Source: Akkermansia sp. RCC_12PD (lineage in GTDB: Bacteria; Verrucomicrobiota; Verrucomicrobiia; Verrucomicrobiales; Akkermansiaceae). From it: a stretch of 64,000 bases of DNA. Under the pieces are notes generated by a model. It searched no databases. It was not told the DNA's origin and saw only the letters and a list, made by a program, of their open reading frames with translations. Position 1 is the stretch's first letter. Each line of letters opens with the position of its first letter. Below are positions 43,095-51,783 of this stretch, piece by piece. A program made the position numbers and the translations under genes. The DNA lies in contig NZ_CP143889.1 of assembly GCF_036417355.1 (NCBI RefSeq), positions 2,356,001 to 2,420,000 on the forward strand, written 5' to 3'.

Positions 43095-44060
43095 TCATCT
43101 TCCTGCCGTGCAGGCAGGCGCCTGGGGCACTGTCTTCCGGGGCTGGAGGAGGCAGTCGTAAAAAGGCGTGTAAAGCAGGTTGTTGGGAATCAGGTAAAGG
43201 TAGCCGTTTTGGGAATCGTAAACGAGGTTGAAGCGTTTCAGAAGGTTGTTGCCCATGACTCCGTCCATCTCCGGCATGCTCTGGATGCCGCTGGTGACGG
43301 TGGAAAACGCTCCGGGAATGCGCGGCAATTTGCAGGCGCCGAGCTGGATGCTGTCGAAAATGACGTTCTCCAGCCTGCCCGTATTGGCATCGGAACTGGA
43401 AATGCTGGAGACGGAGAACGGAACCTGGCTGCCCAGGAGGCGGTGCTTGTTGACAAAGGGGGTATTGAGGTCCAGAACGCGGTCGGAACCCGTATCTACC
43501 GACAGGCGGAGCTGGTAAACCTTCCCGTTGACCGTTGCTTGGGCGGGAACTACCGGGATTCCCATCACGTATTCCATCTTCAGGCGGATGGCGTTTGGCG
43601 GCGGCGTGTAGGAACCGTGCGGATACAGGTAAATTTTCCGGTCCGTGTAATTGACTTCCGTGACCTGCCGCTGGATGAACCAGAGGCCGAGAACGCCGTC
43701 CCACTGGTCACGGGCATAGGGAATGGCGATGAAAGGGACGCTGGACAGGGACTGCTTTCCGACGGAAAATTTGTTTTCCGCGCTTTTGCGGACCTCATTG
43801 GAACCCGTGGCACCGTAATTCACAATAGTTTCATTGAACTCCATCGGAATGCCTTCCAGGGAATTGCTGTTGATGACCATGGAAGTGGCCCCGGTATCAA
43901 AAAGAAAAAGCAGGGGACGGCTGCCGTTGACGCGGCATTGCACGTAAATGCGGCTGGCGGTTCCGAGCTCGAACGGAATGCTGTCACTGGGAATGTTGGC
44001 GCTCCAGGCGCAGGGAAGGAGCCCCAGCAGAGCGGCAAAAAACGGCAGCAATCTTTTCAT
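43095..44060 (-). CDS. Secreted retropepsin-like aspartic protease with two DTG motifs
   Basis: 321 residues from MKRLLPFFAAL; Met codons at 44069 and 44090 would add a few residues. A signal peptide ends near CAWSA. Two retroviral-type aspartyl protease lobes are visible: LFLFDTGATSMVINSNSL (about residue 52) and LRLSVDTGSDRVLDLN (about 190). Both end in hydrophobic-Gly flaps (VLGLWFIQRQV and VMGNNLLKRFNLVYD). Each lobe therefore keeps a catalytic Asp, as in pepsin-like or tandem retropepsin-like enzymes. The substrate is unknown; an exported location is predicted. It stands alone after the EPS operon, on the opposite strand. Confidence 0.75.
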   Translation of the reverse strand: MKRLLPFFAALLGLLPCAWSANIPSDSIPFELGTASRIYVQCRVNGSRPLLFLFDTGATSMVINSNSLEGIPMEFNETIVNYGATGSNEVRKSAENKFSVGKQSLSSVPFIAIPYARDQWDGVLGLWFIQRQVTEVNYTDRKIYLYPHGSYTPPPNAIRLKMEYVMGIPVVPAQATVNGKVYQLRLSVDTGSDRVLDLNTPFVNKHRLLGSQVPFSVSSISSSDANTGRLENVIFDSIQLGACKLPRIPGAFSTVTSGIQSMPEMDGVMGNNLLKRFNLVYDSQNGYLYLIPNNLLYTPFYDCLLQPRKTVPQAPACTAGR

Positions 44061-44846
44061 GCGTATCATCCCTGTATGTTTGGTTGACAAATAGTGCGTA
44101 TTTTCCAGAGATGCCCGTTGAGAGAATCTCTTGGGACGGTTGCCCGTTGGCGTGCATCCTTATAACCGACCAAGGCCGGCCCAACAATGCAAAAAGGGAA
44201 CTTCAAAGATTCCAGATGATTTGAAGGTTGCAGCAAATTATCTTTTTGGAAGAGAGGAGAAAACAGGATGCAAGTAGGAAATAGGAAATTTATTATACCG
44301 CAGAGAAAAAAGATATTTTCTGAATTTCTCTCCCAGGAGATGACTCGGAAAACCAACCTCGCGATCATATGGATGCTTATGACGGAAATGAATTGGTTAC
44401 ATAAATATTATGATAGACATTATTATTTCCTAACATAAATACGGAAAATCCGTGTGAATTGCGTTGACATCGGATACGGACATATGGTACGAGAAGGATG
44501 ATTCTCAGGAACTACCCTCGTTTTTTTGTTAATCATTAACCCCAAACCTTGTGTATCCTATGAACACTCCGAATTTTTGGGCGGTTATTTCCGATACTGT
44601 TGACATGCACCTTTTTTTTACAAATCCATGAACCGAAAATTAAAAAATTCTATATTATTTTATTGATTTCTGAAGGAGTATTTTTAGCTTGATACGATGT
44701 AAGGGAGAGTAATTCCCACAGGAAGAAATATTGAGTGACAACGGTTTTTAGAAACGATTATTCATGACAAAGTAATTCATCTGCGTCTTTTCCAATTGAA
44801 GTTTAGGGTAATTCACATTAGCGAACAGGAAACTATTATTAACTCT
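44061..44846. other. AT-rich intergenic stretch with no supported gene
   Basis: Nearly 790 bases of strikingly low GC after the GC-rich EPS locus. Short open frames exist on both strands (such as a 100-codon one on the minus strand at 44066-44368), but none has a recognisable domain or good ribosome site. A TTGACA hexamer lies at 44464-44469 without a convincing -10 partner. It marks the start of an accessory-looking region. Confidence 0.4.
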
Positions 44847-45419
44847 ATGAATATTTGCATGAATATTTTATGTAATAGAATTTATATAATTCTGTTAATG
44901 ATTATTCTCAGTGGGTGCGATAAATCTCCCCCTCAACCCGATACATGGGAAAAAATGATGGCGAATACTATGGGTGTTCCTCAAAATTCGTGGAGGCTGC
45001 ATACTTCAATGCGGGGGAGAATAAGAATAATTTATATTTTCCAAACTGATCAGCAATGGACGGATTGCATTCACCTGCAGGCCTTGAAATTACAAGACGG
45101 ACTGGACGCAAAAGTTTCTTATTCAGGCATAAGCACAGATAATATTCTGGATATTTCAGGAGTAAAAAATTCTTTTAATGAAGAAATAATAAAAAATCCT
45201 GAAATCTATTCATTGATAAATGAGGATTTCTTAAAAGGGGATCTTACTCCGTATAGTATGTTACACATTCGGGAAAAATTCCTGGACCAGGAAAATGGAA
45301 GGGATAAATATAAATTTATGGAATTTCCGTTTGGAGAAATTTTCATATTATATAAAAAAATACTTCAGGGAGATAAATATTTAGCAATAGTAGCCATTTC
45401 TCCTCATGACAGATGGTAG
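44847..45419 (+). CDS. Orphan lipoprotein, low GC
   Basis: No family recognised. 190 residues from the ATG at 44847; a TTG start 17 codons earlier is less likely. The N-terminus NRIYIILLMIILSGCDKS is a lipoprotein signal with lipobox ILSGC, so the mature protein should be lipid-anchored facing the periplasm or surface. The remainder is hydrophilic, mixed alpha/beta in appearance, and ends FILYKKILQGDKYLAIVAISPHDRW, resembling a compact stress or immunity-type lipoprotein only in general form. Base composition is much more AT-rich than neighbours, suggesting acquisition. Confidence 0.6.
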   Translation: MNICMNILCNRIYIILLMIILSGCDKSPPQPDTWEKMMANTMGVPQNSWRLHTSMRGRIRIIYIFQTDQQWTDCIHLQALKLQDGLDAKVSYSGISTDNILDISGVKNSFNEEIIKNPEIYSLINEDFLKGDLTPYSMLHIREKFLDQENGRDKYKFMEFPFGEIFILYKKILQGDKYLAIVAISPHDRW

Positions 45420-45641
45420 GAAATGCATTTCATTAGTTTACAGTTAATAAAGTCTGTTTTTCCATCAGGTATCTCTATGGTGATTAATAGAAAGGTTATC
45501 CCGCTGATCCTTATTCGGGGATGGCCAGTTCCATTGGCCGTGGAATGAAGGATACTGACTCTGAATGGGGATTATGGAAATAGACAAAAGTATAAAACGC
45601 CAAACAGGCGCAGGGGAAATTTTAATGAAGGAGAGAATAGA

Positions 45642-46028
45642 ATGAAGTATTCACTCATAATCATTTTTTTAATAATCCTGCAATCATGTTGCTCTTTAAA
45701 TGTTAAAGAAGTTTCTCATTCTCAGCTGGTATATCCTTTAGTCACGCAGACAGCTCCTCCTTCTCTATATTACTATGGAACGCATGAAGGCTATGATTAT
45801 TTTTCTATTTTGTTTACGAAGTACAAAGTTCTTGGAAGCAATATGAACGATCAATTCAGATTTGATTTCACATCCTGGAATAAAACCCACAGAATGGAAA
45901 TGCATGTGCACATGCTGGAGTTAATTCCCCAGACAATTTACGAATCAGAAGTGTATCATAAAAACAGTCGACCCGTTCTTGAAGAGAAATCAAAAAATGT
46001 AATTATTATTAAAAGGACCTATATGTAG
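45642..46028 (+). CDS. Small orphan lipoprotein, low GC
   Basis: No family recognised. 128 residues: signal MKYSLIIIFLIILQSCCS with lipobox LQSC, then a hydrophilic domain (YYYGTHEGYDYFSILFTKYKVL) likely to be beta-rich. GGAG of the preceding AAGGAGAGAATAG gives a reasonable ribosome site. It follows the other orphan lipoprotein on the same strand after 222 bases and shares its low GC. The two are not obviously homologous. Confidence 0.6.
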   Translation: MKYSLIIIFLIILQSCCSLNVKEVSHSQLVYPLVTQTAPPSLYYYGTHEGYDYFSILFTKYKVLGSNMNDQFRFDFTSWNKTHRMEMHVHMLELIPQTIYESEVYHKNSRPVLEEKSKNVIIIKRTYM

Positions 46029-46690
46029 GCTTGGCGTGCGCATAGGCAAGCGTGTTTAATGGCGGGCAAGGATTCCCTTGCTTTGGACAACGCCCTTTAT
46101 CATGTGATTGTCTGCAAGGAAAAGTAGAATGAGGTCCGTTCCTCTGTCGGAGAAACGTTCCTGAAATCTGCCTTTCACAAAGATAAAAAAGCCAGGGGCG
46201 TAATGGTGAAAAGGCCATGGAGAGCATTGTTGTATCAGTCAGATTGCCGGGAAAAGTCCATGTCATGGTAAAAGAATATTTGCCGCCTCAGTAGTTTTTT
46301 AGGTTTATTGAAGTTATTAAAATTATGTGACTTATGAAATAGTTTTAATTTTTATGGCTTCCAGTCAATTGTCATCTGCAACTCCGACAACTTATTTCGA
46401 TGAATCGCGAGCATAAAAAATTTCGCCATTACCGGGTGTTTTATACAATTCACACACCCTCTGCATAGATGTTATTGTCGACTTAGTGGCCCACAAAGTC
46501 TGCAATAGTGATGAGAAGCTTTCCTGCTTTCCAGTTCTTCTGCCAGCTACTCGTAATTCTGGGAATGACTTCTCTCCTCATGCGTTTTCCGCCACTGCGG
46601 CAAACATGGTAGTGCTAAAGTGAGCCATTTTCCTCACGTTTTGGTGCGTTTTTACACGTTTTTAACGATTTTTGAGGGAAGTGGGAAGGG
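46029..46690. other. Non-coding or degenerate AT-rich stretch
   Basis: About 660 bases with no frame that I can support. Fragments on the minus strand (for example reading MAKFFMLAIHRNKLSEL near 46350-46430) look protein-like but are interrupted by stops. This suggests decayed coding DNA next to a tRNA gene. No terminal inverted repeats of an insertion sequence were seen. Confidence 0.35.
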
Positions 46691-46728
46691 AAAGAAAAAG
46701 CCTCACAAGTAGCTAACTTGTAAGGCTT
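46691..46728 (-). terminator. Rho-independent terminator of the CAT-anticodon tRNA
   Basis: Stem AAGCCTTACAAGT / ACTTGTGAGGCTT on the minus strand (plus 46716-46728 and 46698-46710), 5-base loop, then TTTTTCTTT (plus 46691-46699). It begins five bases after the encoded CCA. Confidence 0.8.
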
Positions 46729-46733
46729 TATTT

Positions 46734-46809
<76 letters not shown>

Positions 46810-46928
46810 GTTGAAGAACAACGTGCAAAAACATTAGCAGAATCCGGCGGGAAAGGCAAAGTTTTTATCCTGCTATGAACGTTTTGGATTTGCAGAAGAT
46901 ATGCCCTTAAAAATCAGGTACGGAGGAT

Positions 46929-47087
46929 ATGCACCCATCAGAGTACCTATTTTCAGAGGAGATTGCTGCCATAAGAAAGGCTGGTGAAATCCATTGTAGA
47001 TGGATGAAATCCGCAGATGATTTTCTTTTGGAAATCAAAACAGGGAATCTTTCCATGGAACTGGACAATTGTTTTATGTATTCCTGA
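46929..47087 (+). CDS. Possible 52-residue small protein
   Basis: Open frame MHPSEYLFSEEIAAIRKAGE and onward to ELDNCFMYS, ATG at 46929. GGAGG sits only two bases before the ATG, which is too close for an ideal ribosome site. Composition is charged and soluble, with no recognised domain. It lies between the tRNA and the fucosyltransferase gene in AT-rich DNA. It could be a remnant rather than an expressed gene. Confidence 0.25.
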   Translation: MHPSEYLFSEEIAAIRKAGEIHCRWMKSADDFLLEIKTGNLSMELDNCFMYS

Positions 47088-47192
47088 TTTGCCTTTTAAT
47101 AGCCCGCAGGACAGGAAGTCATGTTCCTTTCTTCCGTACAAATTGACTGTTTGTGGGGAATTTGTATAATAATTTCATCGATTTTGAACAAT

Positions 47193-48242
47193 ATGAGGAT
47201 AAAGGTAAAAGTTGGGTTCATAGAGGGCGCCGAGGAATGGCAAATTAATTTTTTTCTACGGCGTTTCCAGAAGATTGATGGATCTGTTCTTGAGTTTGAA
47301 ATTGATAAGGAAAGGGCTGATTTTCTTATTGCCTTCCCTTGGTTATATACGTCTTCCAGAGAGAATTATCTTCAGTTTCTGGAGGAATCCCGCGGAAAGA
47401 TTGTTATCATGGATGTACTGGGAGAGGCTCTGGCTCCCAATTTGAATTTGTTTGATTACCATATCGGTTTTGACGCGCCTGATGACGATGGGCGGCTGCT
47501 TTGTATGTCCTATCTTTTTGATTTGAGGATGAAATTAAAAGATCTTCACACAATGAATCCGGACGATGCATTATGCGGGAAAGACGGCTTTTGCAATTAT
47601 ATTTATTCCCACGGCCTGGGGCATCCGTACCGCATCCAGTTGTTTTCCGAGCTTTCCGCCTACAAGAAGGTGGATGCAATAGGAAAGCATTTAAATAATA
47701 CGCCATGCCTTATTCCAAGAGAGGCGGAGGACTGGCTGGCAGGAAGCGTTTTATTGAAAAAACCCTATAAGTTTTCCATAGCGTGTGAAAATAGCTGGTA
47801 CCGGAGATATACGACGGAGAAGATAATAACGAGTTTTCTGGCCTGTACCGTTCCCGTTTACTGGGGTAATCCTCTGGTTGAGGAAGAATATAATCCGAAG
47901 GCTTTCATTAATTGTCATCGTTATTCATCCTTGAAGGAAGTTGTGGCGGAGATCAAAAGGATTGATGAAGATGAAGAATTATGGAAAGCCATGATGGCTG
48001 AACCCAGGCGGCTGCCGTGGCAGATTGAGCGGGAGCAGGAGAAGAAGGATAAATTTAACGCAGAGTTGATGAAAATTTTTACTTCTCCCGTTGAACATGT
48101 GAGAAAAAGGGGTGACGGCTTTTGGATGAACAATTACAGAAATTTTTTCACCGATAAGATGACTGTGAAGAAGGAAGATGACCGGAAGAAATTGAAGTCT
48201 GCTCTGAAGGAGTGGAATAAAAGGCTGTTTCCCAGGTTTTAA
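47193..48242 (+). CDS. Family 10 glycosyltransferase (alpha-1,3/4-fucosyltransferase)
   Basis: 349 residues from the ATG at 47193 (MRIKVKVGFIEGAEEW). The C-terminal donor domain has KKPYKFSIACENSWYRRYTTEKIITSFLACTVPVYWGNP-type organisation. Key parts are the FxxxxENS motif, YxTEKI and the TVPVYWG loop, which together define GT10 and bind GDP-fucose. The N-terminal acceptor domain is short (about 150 residues), and a basic tail (about 300-349) may bind the membrane, as in Helicobacter FucTs. It stands alone, with GC well below the EPS operon. It could decorate surface glycans with Lewis-type fucose. A hairpin lies just downstream at 48271-48301. Confidence 0.83.
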   Translation: MRIKVKVGFIEGAEEWQINFFLRRFQKIDGSVLEFEIDKERADFLIAFPWLYTSSRENYLQFLEESRGKIVIMDVLGEALAPNLNLFDYHIGFDAPDDDGRLLCMSYLFDLRMKLKDLHTMNPDDALCGKDGFCNYIYSHGLGHPYRIQLFSELSAYKKVDAIGKHLNNTPCLIPREAEDWLAGSVLLKKPYKFSIACENSWYRRYTTEKIITSFLACTVPVYWGNPLVEEEYNPKAFINCHRYSSLKEVVAEIKRIDEDEELWKAMMAEPRRLPWQIEREQEKKDKFNAELMKIFTSPVEHVRKRGDGFWMNNYRNFFTDKMTVKKEDDRKKLKSALKEWNKRLFPRF

Positions 48243-48270
48243 GGAGTATGGTGATTATAGCCTGCTATTT

Positions 48271-48301
48271 GTTTCCTGCCTGTTGTTATGCGGCGGGAAA
48301 C
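48271..48301 (+). terminator. Hairpin after the fucosyltransferase gene
   Basis: GTTTCCTGCC (48271-48280) pairs with GGCGGGAAAC (48292-48301) through ten positions with one T-G wobble and an 11-base loop, about 30 bases after the stop. No U-tail follows, so its termination strength is uncertain. Confidence 0.45.
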
Positions 48302-48540
48302 CGGGCAGTCATTTTGATGGGCGGGGGAAGAAAGAAGCTGGTAGTTCTTCCTGGCAGGGCTGGAGGAACAGGCTGCTTGAAGAGGTCATTCCGATAAGAT
48401 GCTGCTCCGCTTGTTGAACCGGATGGCCGTAGCAAATCAGGCCGGGGAAGAAATTGACGGGATTTGAATGGGAAGATGGTGTTTTCCCTTCAGGCCCGTT
48501 TTCCTGTCGCAAGGACGGACGCAGAAAGGGGCACAGGAGG

Positions 48541-50046
48541 TTACACTTGCAGTTTCGTCCAGCTCCGTCCTTTGACAATTTTATAGAGAATTACGGATTG
48601 CACGGCCATTTCAAAGGCGAAGAGCATCCAGATGCCCCACAGGGTCATGGTTTCCGGCGCCAGCTTGAACCAGGCCCAGGTGCAGCCCACCCGGAAGAAG
48701 CCCATGATGCCGTAGGAGATGAACATGACTCTCCGCGTGTCTCCAGCGCCGCGCAGGGACATTTTCATCACGATGCAGGCAGCGAAGAAGGGCTCCACCA
48801 GCAGCATGGTGCGCAGCACGGGAATTCCGGTATCAATGAGGGTCATGTTTCCATTGGAGAATATCTGCATGAAGAGGGAGGGGAAGATGCAGAAGAGCAC
48901 TCCCAGGCCCGTCATGAAGATGATGGCGTACCGCATGCATTTCCAGATGGTGATGCGGGCCATCAGCGCATTCCTGGCGCCCAGGTATTGCCCCACAAGC
49001 GTGGAGGCCGCCATGCCGATGGCGAAGCCGGGCAGGAAGCTGAGGGATTCAATGCGCACGGCGATGTTGTGGACGCCGAGCACGCCCGTGATGGGAAGCT
49101 CGCTGATGATGGAGAGGCAGAACATCTGGATTCCCCACATGCCGAAGACTTCCACCGCTTGCGGGAGACCGATTTTCAGGATGCGCTTCTGCATGCCCAT
49201 GTCCGGCCGGAGATGGGAGAAGGAGAGGTACAGAGGCGGCGCATAGTGTTCCCCCTTTTCCCTGACCAGTTCTTCCAGGGACAGGCCGGGATGTTCCGCG
49301 AAGATTTTTTTCCTGCGCCGCATCATGATGAAGAGAAGCAGGCACATGCTGATACCGTAGCCGCAGACCGTTCCCGCCGCGATGCCGCCGATGCGCCAGC
49401 CGCCCAGCGGGGCGTCCGCAAAGACGAAGAGGACGCTGAAGATAACATTGAGGACGCCCACGTTCATCATGATCCAGAAGGGCAGCCGGGTATCCCCGGA
49501 ACCGCGAAGCGCCGCGTTGACGGCAAAGACCACGCCGCTGAAGGGGGCCGCGAATGCGGCTACGTACACGTATTGCAGGGCGTATTCCCGCGCGGCTTCA
49601 TTCATGGTCAGCACGTGGGTGACCAGGAATCCGCTGCATGCAAAGAGCAGCCCGCAGGAGATGATCCCGGCGAGCAGGCCGAGCATGGCGGCCTGGTGCA
49701 GCCCGTGCTGGGCCTGGGAGTAGTCCCTGGCCCCCGTCATGCGGGAGACGATGGCTGTGGCTCCCATCATGATGGAACCCTGGATCACAAAGCCGAACCA
49801 CATCAGGAAGACGACGGCTCCCATGCCGTCGGAGATGTTGATGGTGTCCTGGGCGTCTACCCCTATCTTGGTGGCGATGAAAAGGTCCGACGAGGTGACG
49901 AAGAAGCTGAGGAGCTGTTCCAGAAAAGGCCAGAAGGCAATGACGGCTATCTGCCGGGGCAGTGAAAGCCCGGCCAGTTTGCCGCCCAGCCGCGCACGGG
50001 AAGCCCGGCCGCGGATGATGCCTTCTCTTGCGTCTCCCGCACTCAT
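48541..50046 (-). CDS. MATE family multidrug/cation exporter
   Basis: Inner-membrane antiporter of 501 residues with about twelve hydrophobic segments arranged as two similar halves, the MATE fold. The N-lobe contains FWPFLEQLLSFFVTSSDLFIATKIG and VIQGSIMMGATAIVSRMTGARD. The C-lobe contains PQAVEVFGMWGIQMFCLSIISE and ASTLVGQYLGARN, the second copy of the same motif. These use Na+ or H+ to expel drugs or metabolites; the substrate is not predictable. It overlaps the menaquinone methyltransferase gene by four bases (ATGA) and is probably co-transcribed with it. Confidence 0.85.
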   Translation of the reverse strand: MSAGDAREGIIRGRASRARLGGKLAGLSLPRQIAVIAFWPFLEQLLSFFVTSSDLFIATKIGVDAQDTINISDGMGAVVFLMWFGFVIQGSIMMGATAIVSRMTGARDYSQAQHGLHQAAMLGLLAGIISCGLLFACSGFLVTHVLTMNEAAREYALQYVYVAAFAAPFSGVVFAVNAALRGSGDTRLPFWIMMNVGVLNVIFSVLFVFADAPLGGWRIGGIAAGTVCGYGISMCLLLFIMMRRRKKIFAEHPGLSLEELVREKGEHYAPPLYLSFSHLRPDMGMQKRILKIGLPQAVEVFGMWGIQMFCLSIISELPITGVLGVHNIAVRIESLSFLPGFAIGMAASTLVGQYLGARNALMARITIWKCMRYAIIFMTGLGVLFCIFPSLFMQIFSNGNMTLIDTGIPVLRTMLLVEPFFAACIVMKMSLRGAGDTRRVMFISYGIMGFFRVGCTWAWFKLAPETMTLWGIWMLFAFEMAVQSVILYKIVKGRSWTKLQV

Positions 50047-50714
50047 TTCTGGGCCGTGTAAATGCTGGCGATGCCTCCGTTGAGGGGTTCCGCCGTGATA
50101 TTGGTGTACCCGCAGTTCCGGAGCAGGTTTTTCATATCTTCTCCGCTGGGGAACGCTTCAATGCTGTCGGCCAGGTAGTCGTAGGCCTCCCGGTGGCCGG
50201 TCATCCATCCGGCGATGAGCGGAAGGATGCGGTGCAGGTAAAAACGGTAAGGACGCTTCAGCAGGTTTTCAGGCAGGGAAAAGTCCAGGATGAGCAGGTG
50301 CCCTCCGGGGCGCAGCATGCGTCCCATTTCTTTCAGGGCGTCCGGATAGCTGGCCATGTTGCGCAGCCCGAAGGCTACGGTGACGGCGTCGTAGGAAGCG
50401 GAGGGGAAGGGAAGGTTCATGGCATCCGCACAAACCAGATTCGTCAGTCCCCGTTCAGCGGCTACATCCAGCATGGGCTGGCAGAAGTCGGACCCCGTCA
50501 GGCGTATTTCCGGCATGGCGCGCAGGATGGCCAGGGCCAGGTCGCCCGTGCCGGTGGCCAGATCCAGCAGGCGTTCCGGCTTCCATTCCGAGACCAGCTG
50601 AACGACACGCTGCCGCCACAGCAGGTCCACCCCCATGCTCAAGACATGGTTGGTGGCTACATAACGCGTTGCAATGGCGGAGAAGGCAGCTTTGACGAAT
50701 TCGGGGTTGCGCAT
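50043..50714 (-). CDS. menG: Demethylmenaquinone methyltransferase
   Basis: SAM-dependent C-methyltransferase of 223 residues for the last step of menaquinone (or ubiquinone) synthesis. SAM-binding motif I is LLDLATGTGDLAL, followed by GSDFCQPML and FPSASYDAVTVAFGLRNM. LLILDFSLPENLLKRPYRFYLHRILPLIAGWMTG is the diagnostic UbiE/MenG segment. It is preceded by a terminator hairpin at 50737-50765 and followed by the overlapping MATE gene. In an anaerobic gut bacterium the product is most likely menaquinone, so menG is chosen over ubiE. Confidence 0.9.
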   Translation of the reverse strand: MRNPEFVKAAFSAIATRYVATNHVLSMGVDLLWRQRVVQLVSEWKPERLLDLATGTGDLALAILRAMPEIRLTGSDFCQPMLDVAAERGLTNLVCADAMNLPFPSASYDAVTVAFGLRNMASYPDALKEMGRMLRPGGHLLILDFSLPENLLKRPYRFYLHRILPLIAGWMTGHREAYDYLADSIEAFPSGEDMKNLLRNCGYTNITAEPLNGGIASIYTAQK

Positions 50715-50736
50715 GCGAACGGAGAGGGGATGAAGT

Positions 50737-50765
50737 AAAAAAGAGCACCGGAAGTGCTCTTTTTT
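50737..50765 (-). terminator. Terminator of tRNA-His
   Basis: Near-perfect 12-bp stem AAAAAAGAGCAC / GTGCTCTTTTTT (50737-50748 and 50754-50765) with a 5-base loop and U-runs on both strands. It lies between tRNA-His and menG and would end the tRNA transcript. Confidence 0.8.
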
Positions 50766-50775
50766 AGGAAAGGGA

Positions 50776-50851
50776 TGGGGTGTCGGACGGGGCTCGAACC
50801 CGCAACTACCAGAATCACAATCTGGGGCTCTACCATTGAACTACCGACACC
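50776..50851 (-). tRNA. tRNA-His (GTG)
   Basis: Reads GGTGTCGG as the 5' acceptor strand including the extra G(-1) facing C73 typical of tRNA-His. The D-arm is TAGTTCAATGGTAGA, the anticodon arm CCAGATTGTGATTCTGG (anticodon GTG), the T-arm GCGGG TTCGAGC CCCGT, and the 3' end CCCCA with encoded CCA. Confidence 0.95.
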
Positions 50852-51022
50852 ATGTAGTGCTGTGGTGCGGCAAACATTACCCGCGCATATTCATTTTGGC
50901 AAGAAGAAAATAAGTTTGACGAGGGTTTTTAGAGAAAAATCTTCCAAAGATGAAAATTGCTGTTTCATTGGGATAAATATTTGTTTCCCGTTTGGAAAAC
51001 CATGACAGTGGGGAATGATGTT

Positions 51023-51274
51023 TTATTGTGTTGGCGGGGTTTTTAGGTAAACTTTTTCATTATGCTCGTTGACATGGTAAATTCCTCCTCTGGGGCCGAC
51101 CCGGTACACTTTTGTGTTCCGGGCGGAGAGGAGAGATTGTGCCCGGCGCGTTCCGGGTGTCGTGTGAGCGCAGAGAGGCTCGTAATCCGGCAGGAGCGGC
51201 TTGTGGGTGCATTGGGAAAGGAGAGGAAAGACTGTCATGGCAGAGGCTGTGAACAGAAGCGGTGGTTTCATCAT
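51023..51274 (-). CDS. Small lipoprotein with GPRGG-type basic repeat motif
   Basis: 83 residues from MMKPPLLFTASAMTVFPLLSQC, a lipoprotein signal with lipobox PLLSQC. The C-terminal third, YRVGPRGGIYHVNEHNEKVYL, resembles the short PBCV-type basic adaptor motif (GPRGGxYYxNxxGxKxYL), in which a Gly-rich turn sits between aromatic strands. An earlier Met (51310) extends it upstream of the signal and is unlikely. It stands alone between tRNA-His and a pair of membrane-protein frames. The biological role is unknown. Confidence 0.55.
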   Translation of the reverse strand: MMKPPLLFTASAMTVFPLLSQCTHKPLLPDYEPLCAHTTPGTRRAQSLLSARNTKVYRVGPRGGIYHVNEHNEKVYLKTPPTQ

Positions 51275-51462
51275 GCCATGAATTTCTATGTCGGGAGATT
51301 GCTTTGTCAAGCTCCTGAATGGAGTTGAATGCTTTTGGAAAAATGAGAAGGGATTTTTATCTATTTTTTGAAAACGTTTGTTTGAATTTATTTTGTTTCC
51401 AATTATTATTACTGCCGTTGCATGGCTCTCACATATTGCAACTAACTAATTTCAAATAATTA

Positions 51463-51783
51463 TTGCCTATGAATTTTCTTCCTCATATTCCTTTGCTGTC
51501 TACAGTTTTTGTAGGGATGGGCTATTATTTGCTCCCGTTCAGCATTGTTTTATTATGGTTTTTAAACGATTCCAGAAAAACAAAGTATTTACTTCTTGGC
51601 GCATTGGTTCTTCTGAGCATGATCTGCACGTTTTTTGAAGAGGCATGCTGCCCAAGCAGGGAATATCCGTGGGACTGCATGGTAGAGTGCATGTTCAAGG
51701 GAATGCTGGTGCCTTTGCTTTGCCTGTTGGGTTATACCGTGTATGTGTTTTTTGTGTACCTGTCTTCCTTCCGGGAAAAGTAA
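51463..51783 (+). CDS. Hypothetical membrane protein, possibly 5' half of a split gene
   Basis: 106 residues with three hydrophobic segments (LLSTVFVGMGYYLLPFSIVLLWFL, YLLLGALVLLSMICTFF, GMLVPLLCLLGYTVYVFFVYL). The stop at 51781-51783 follows SSFREK. The second frame beginning around 51743-51800 continues naturally as KSKWKGVGFIALGV if one base is removed near 51774-51777. The two may therefore be one interrupted protein of about 260 residues. No family recognised. Confidence 0.5.
   Translation: MPMNFLPHIPLLSTVFVGMGYYLLPFSIVLLWFLNDSRKTKYLLLGALVLLSMICTFFEEACCPSREYPWDCMVECMFKGMLVPLLCLLGYTVYVFFVYLSSFREK

Noticed and set aside
46029-46690. Transposase remnant next to the CAT-anticodon tRNA
   Set aside because: Fragments look protein-like, but no catalytic motif, terminal inverted repeats or target duplication could be identified, so no mobile element is claimed.
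48454-49965. 503-codon open frame antisense to the MATE gene
   Set aside because: Asp/His/Gly-rich shadow; the opposite strand encodes a recognisable MATE transporter.
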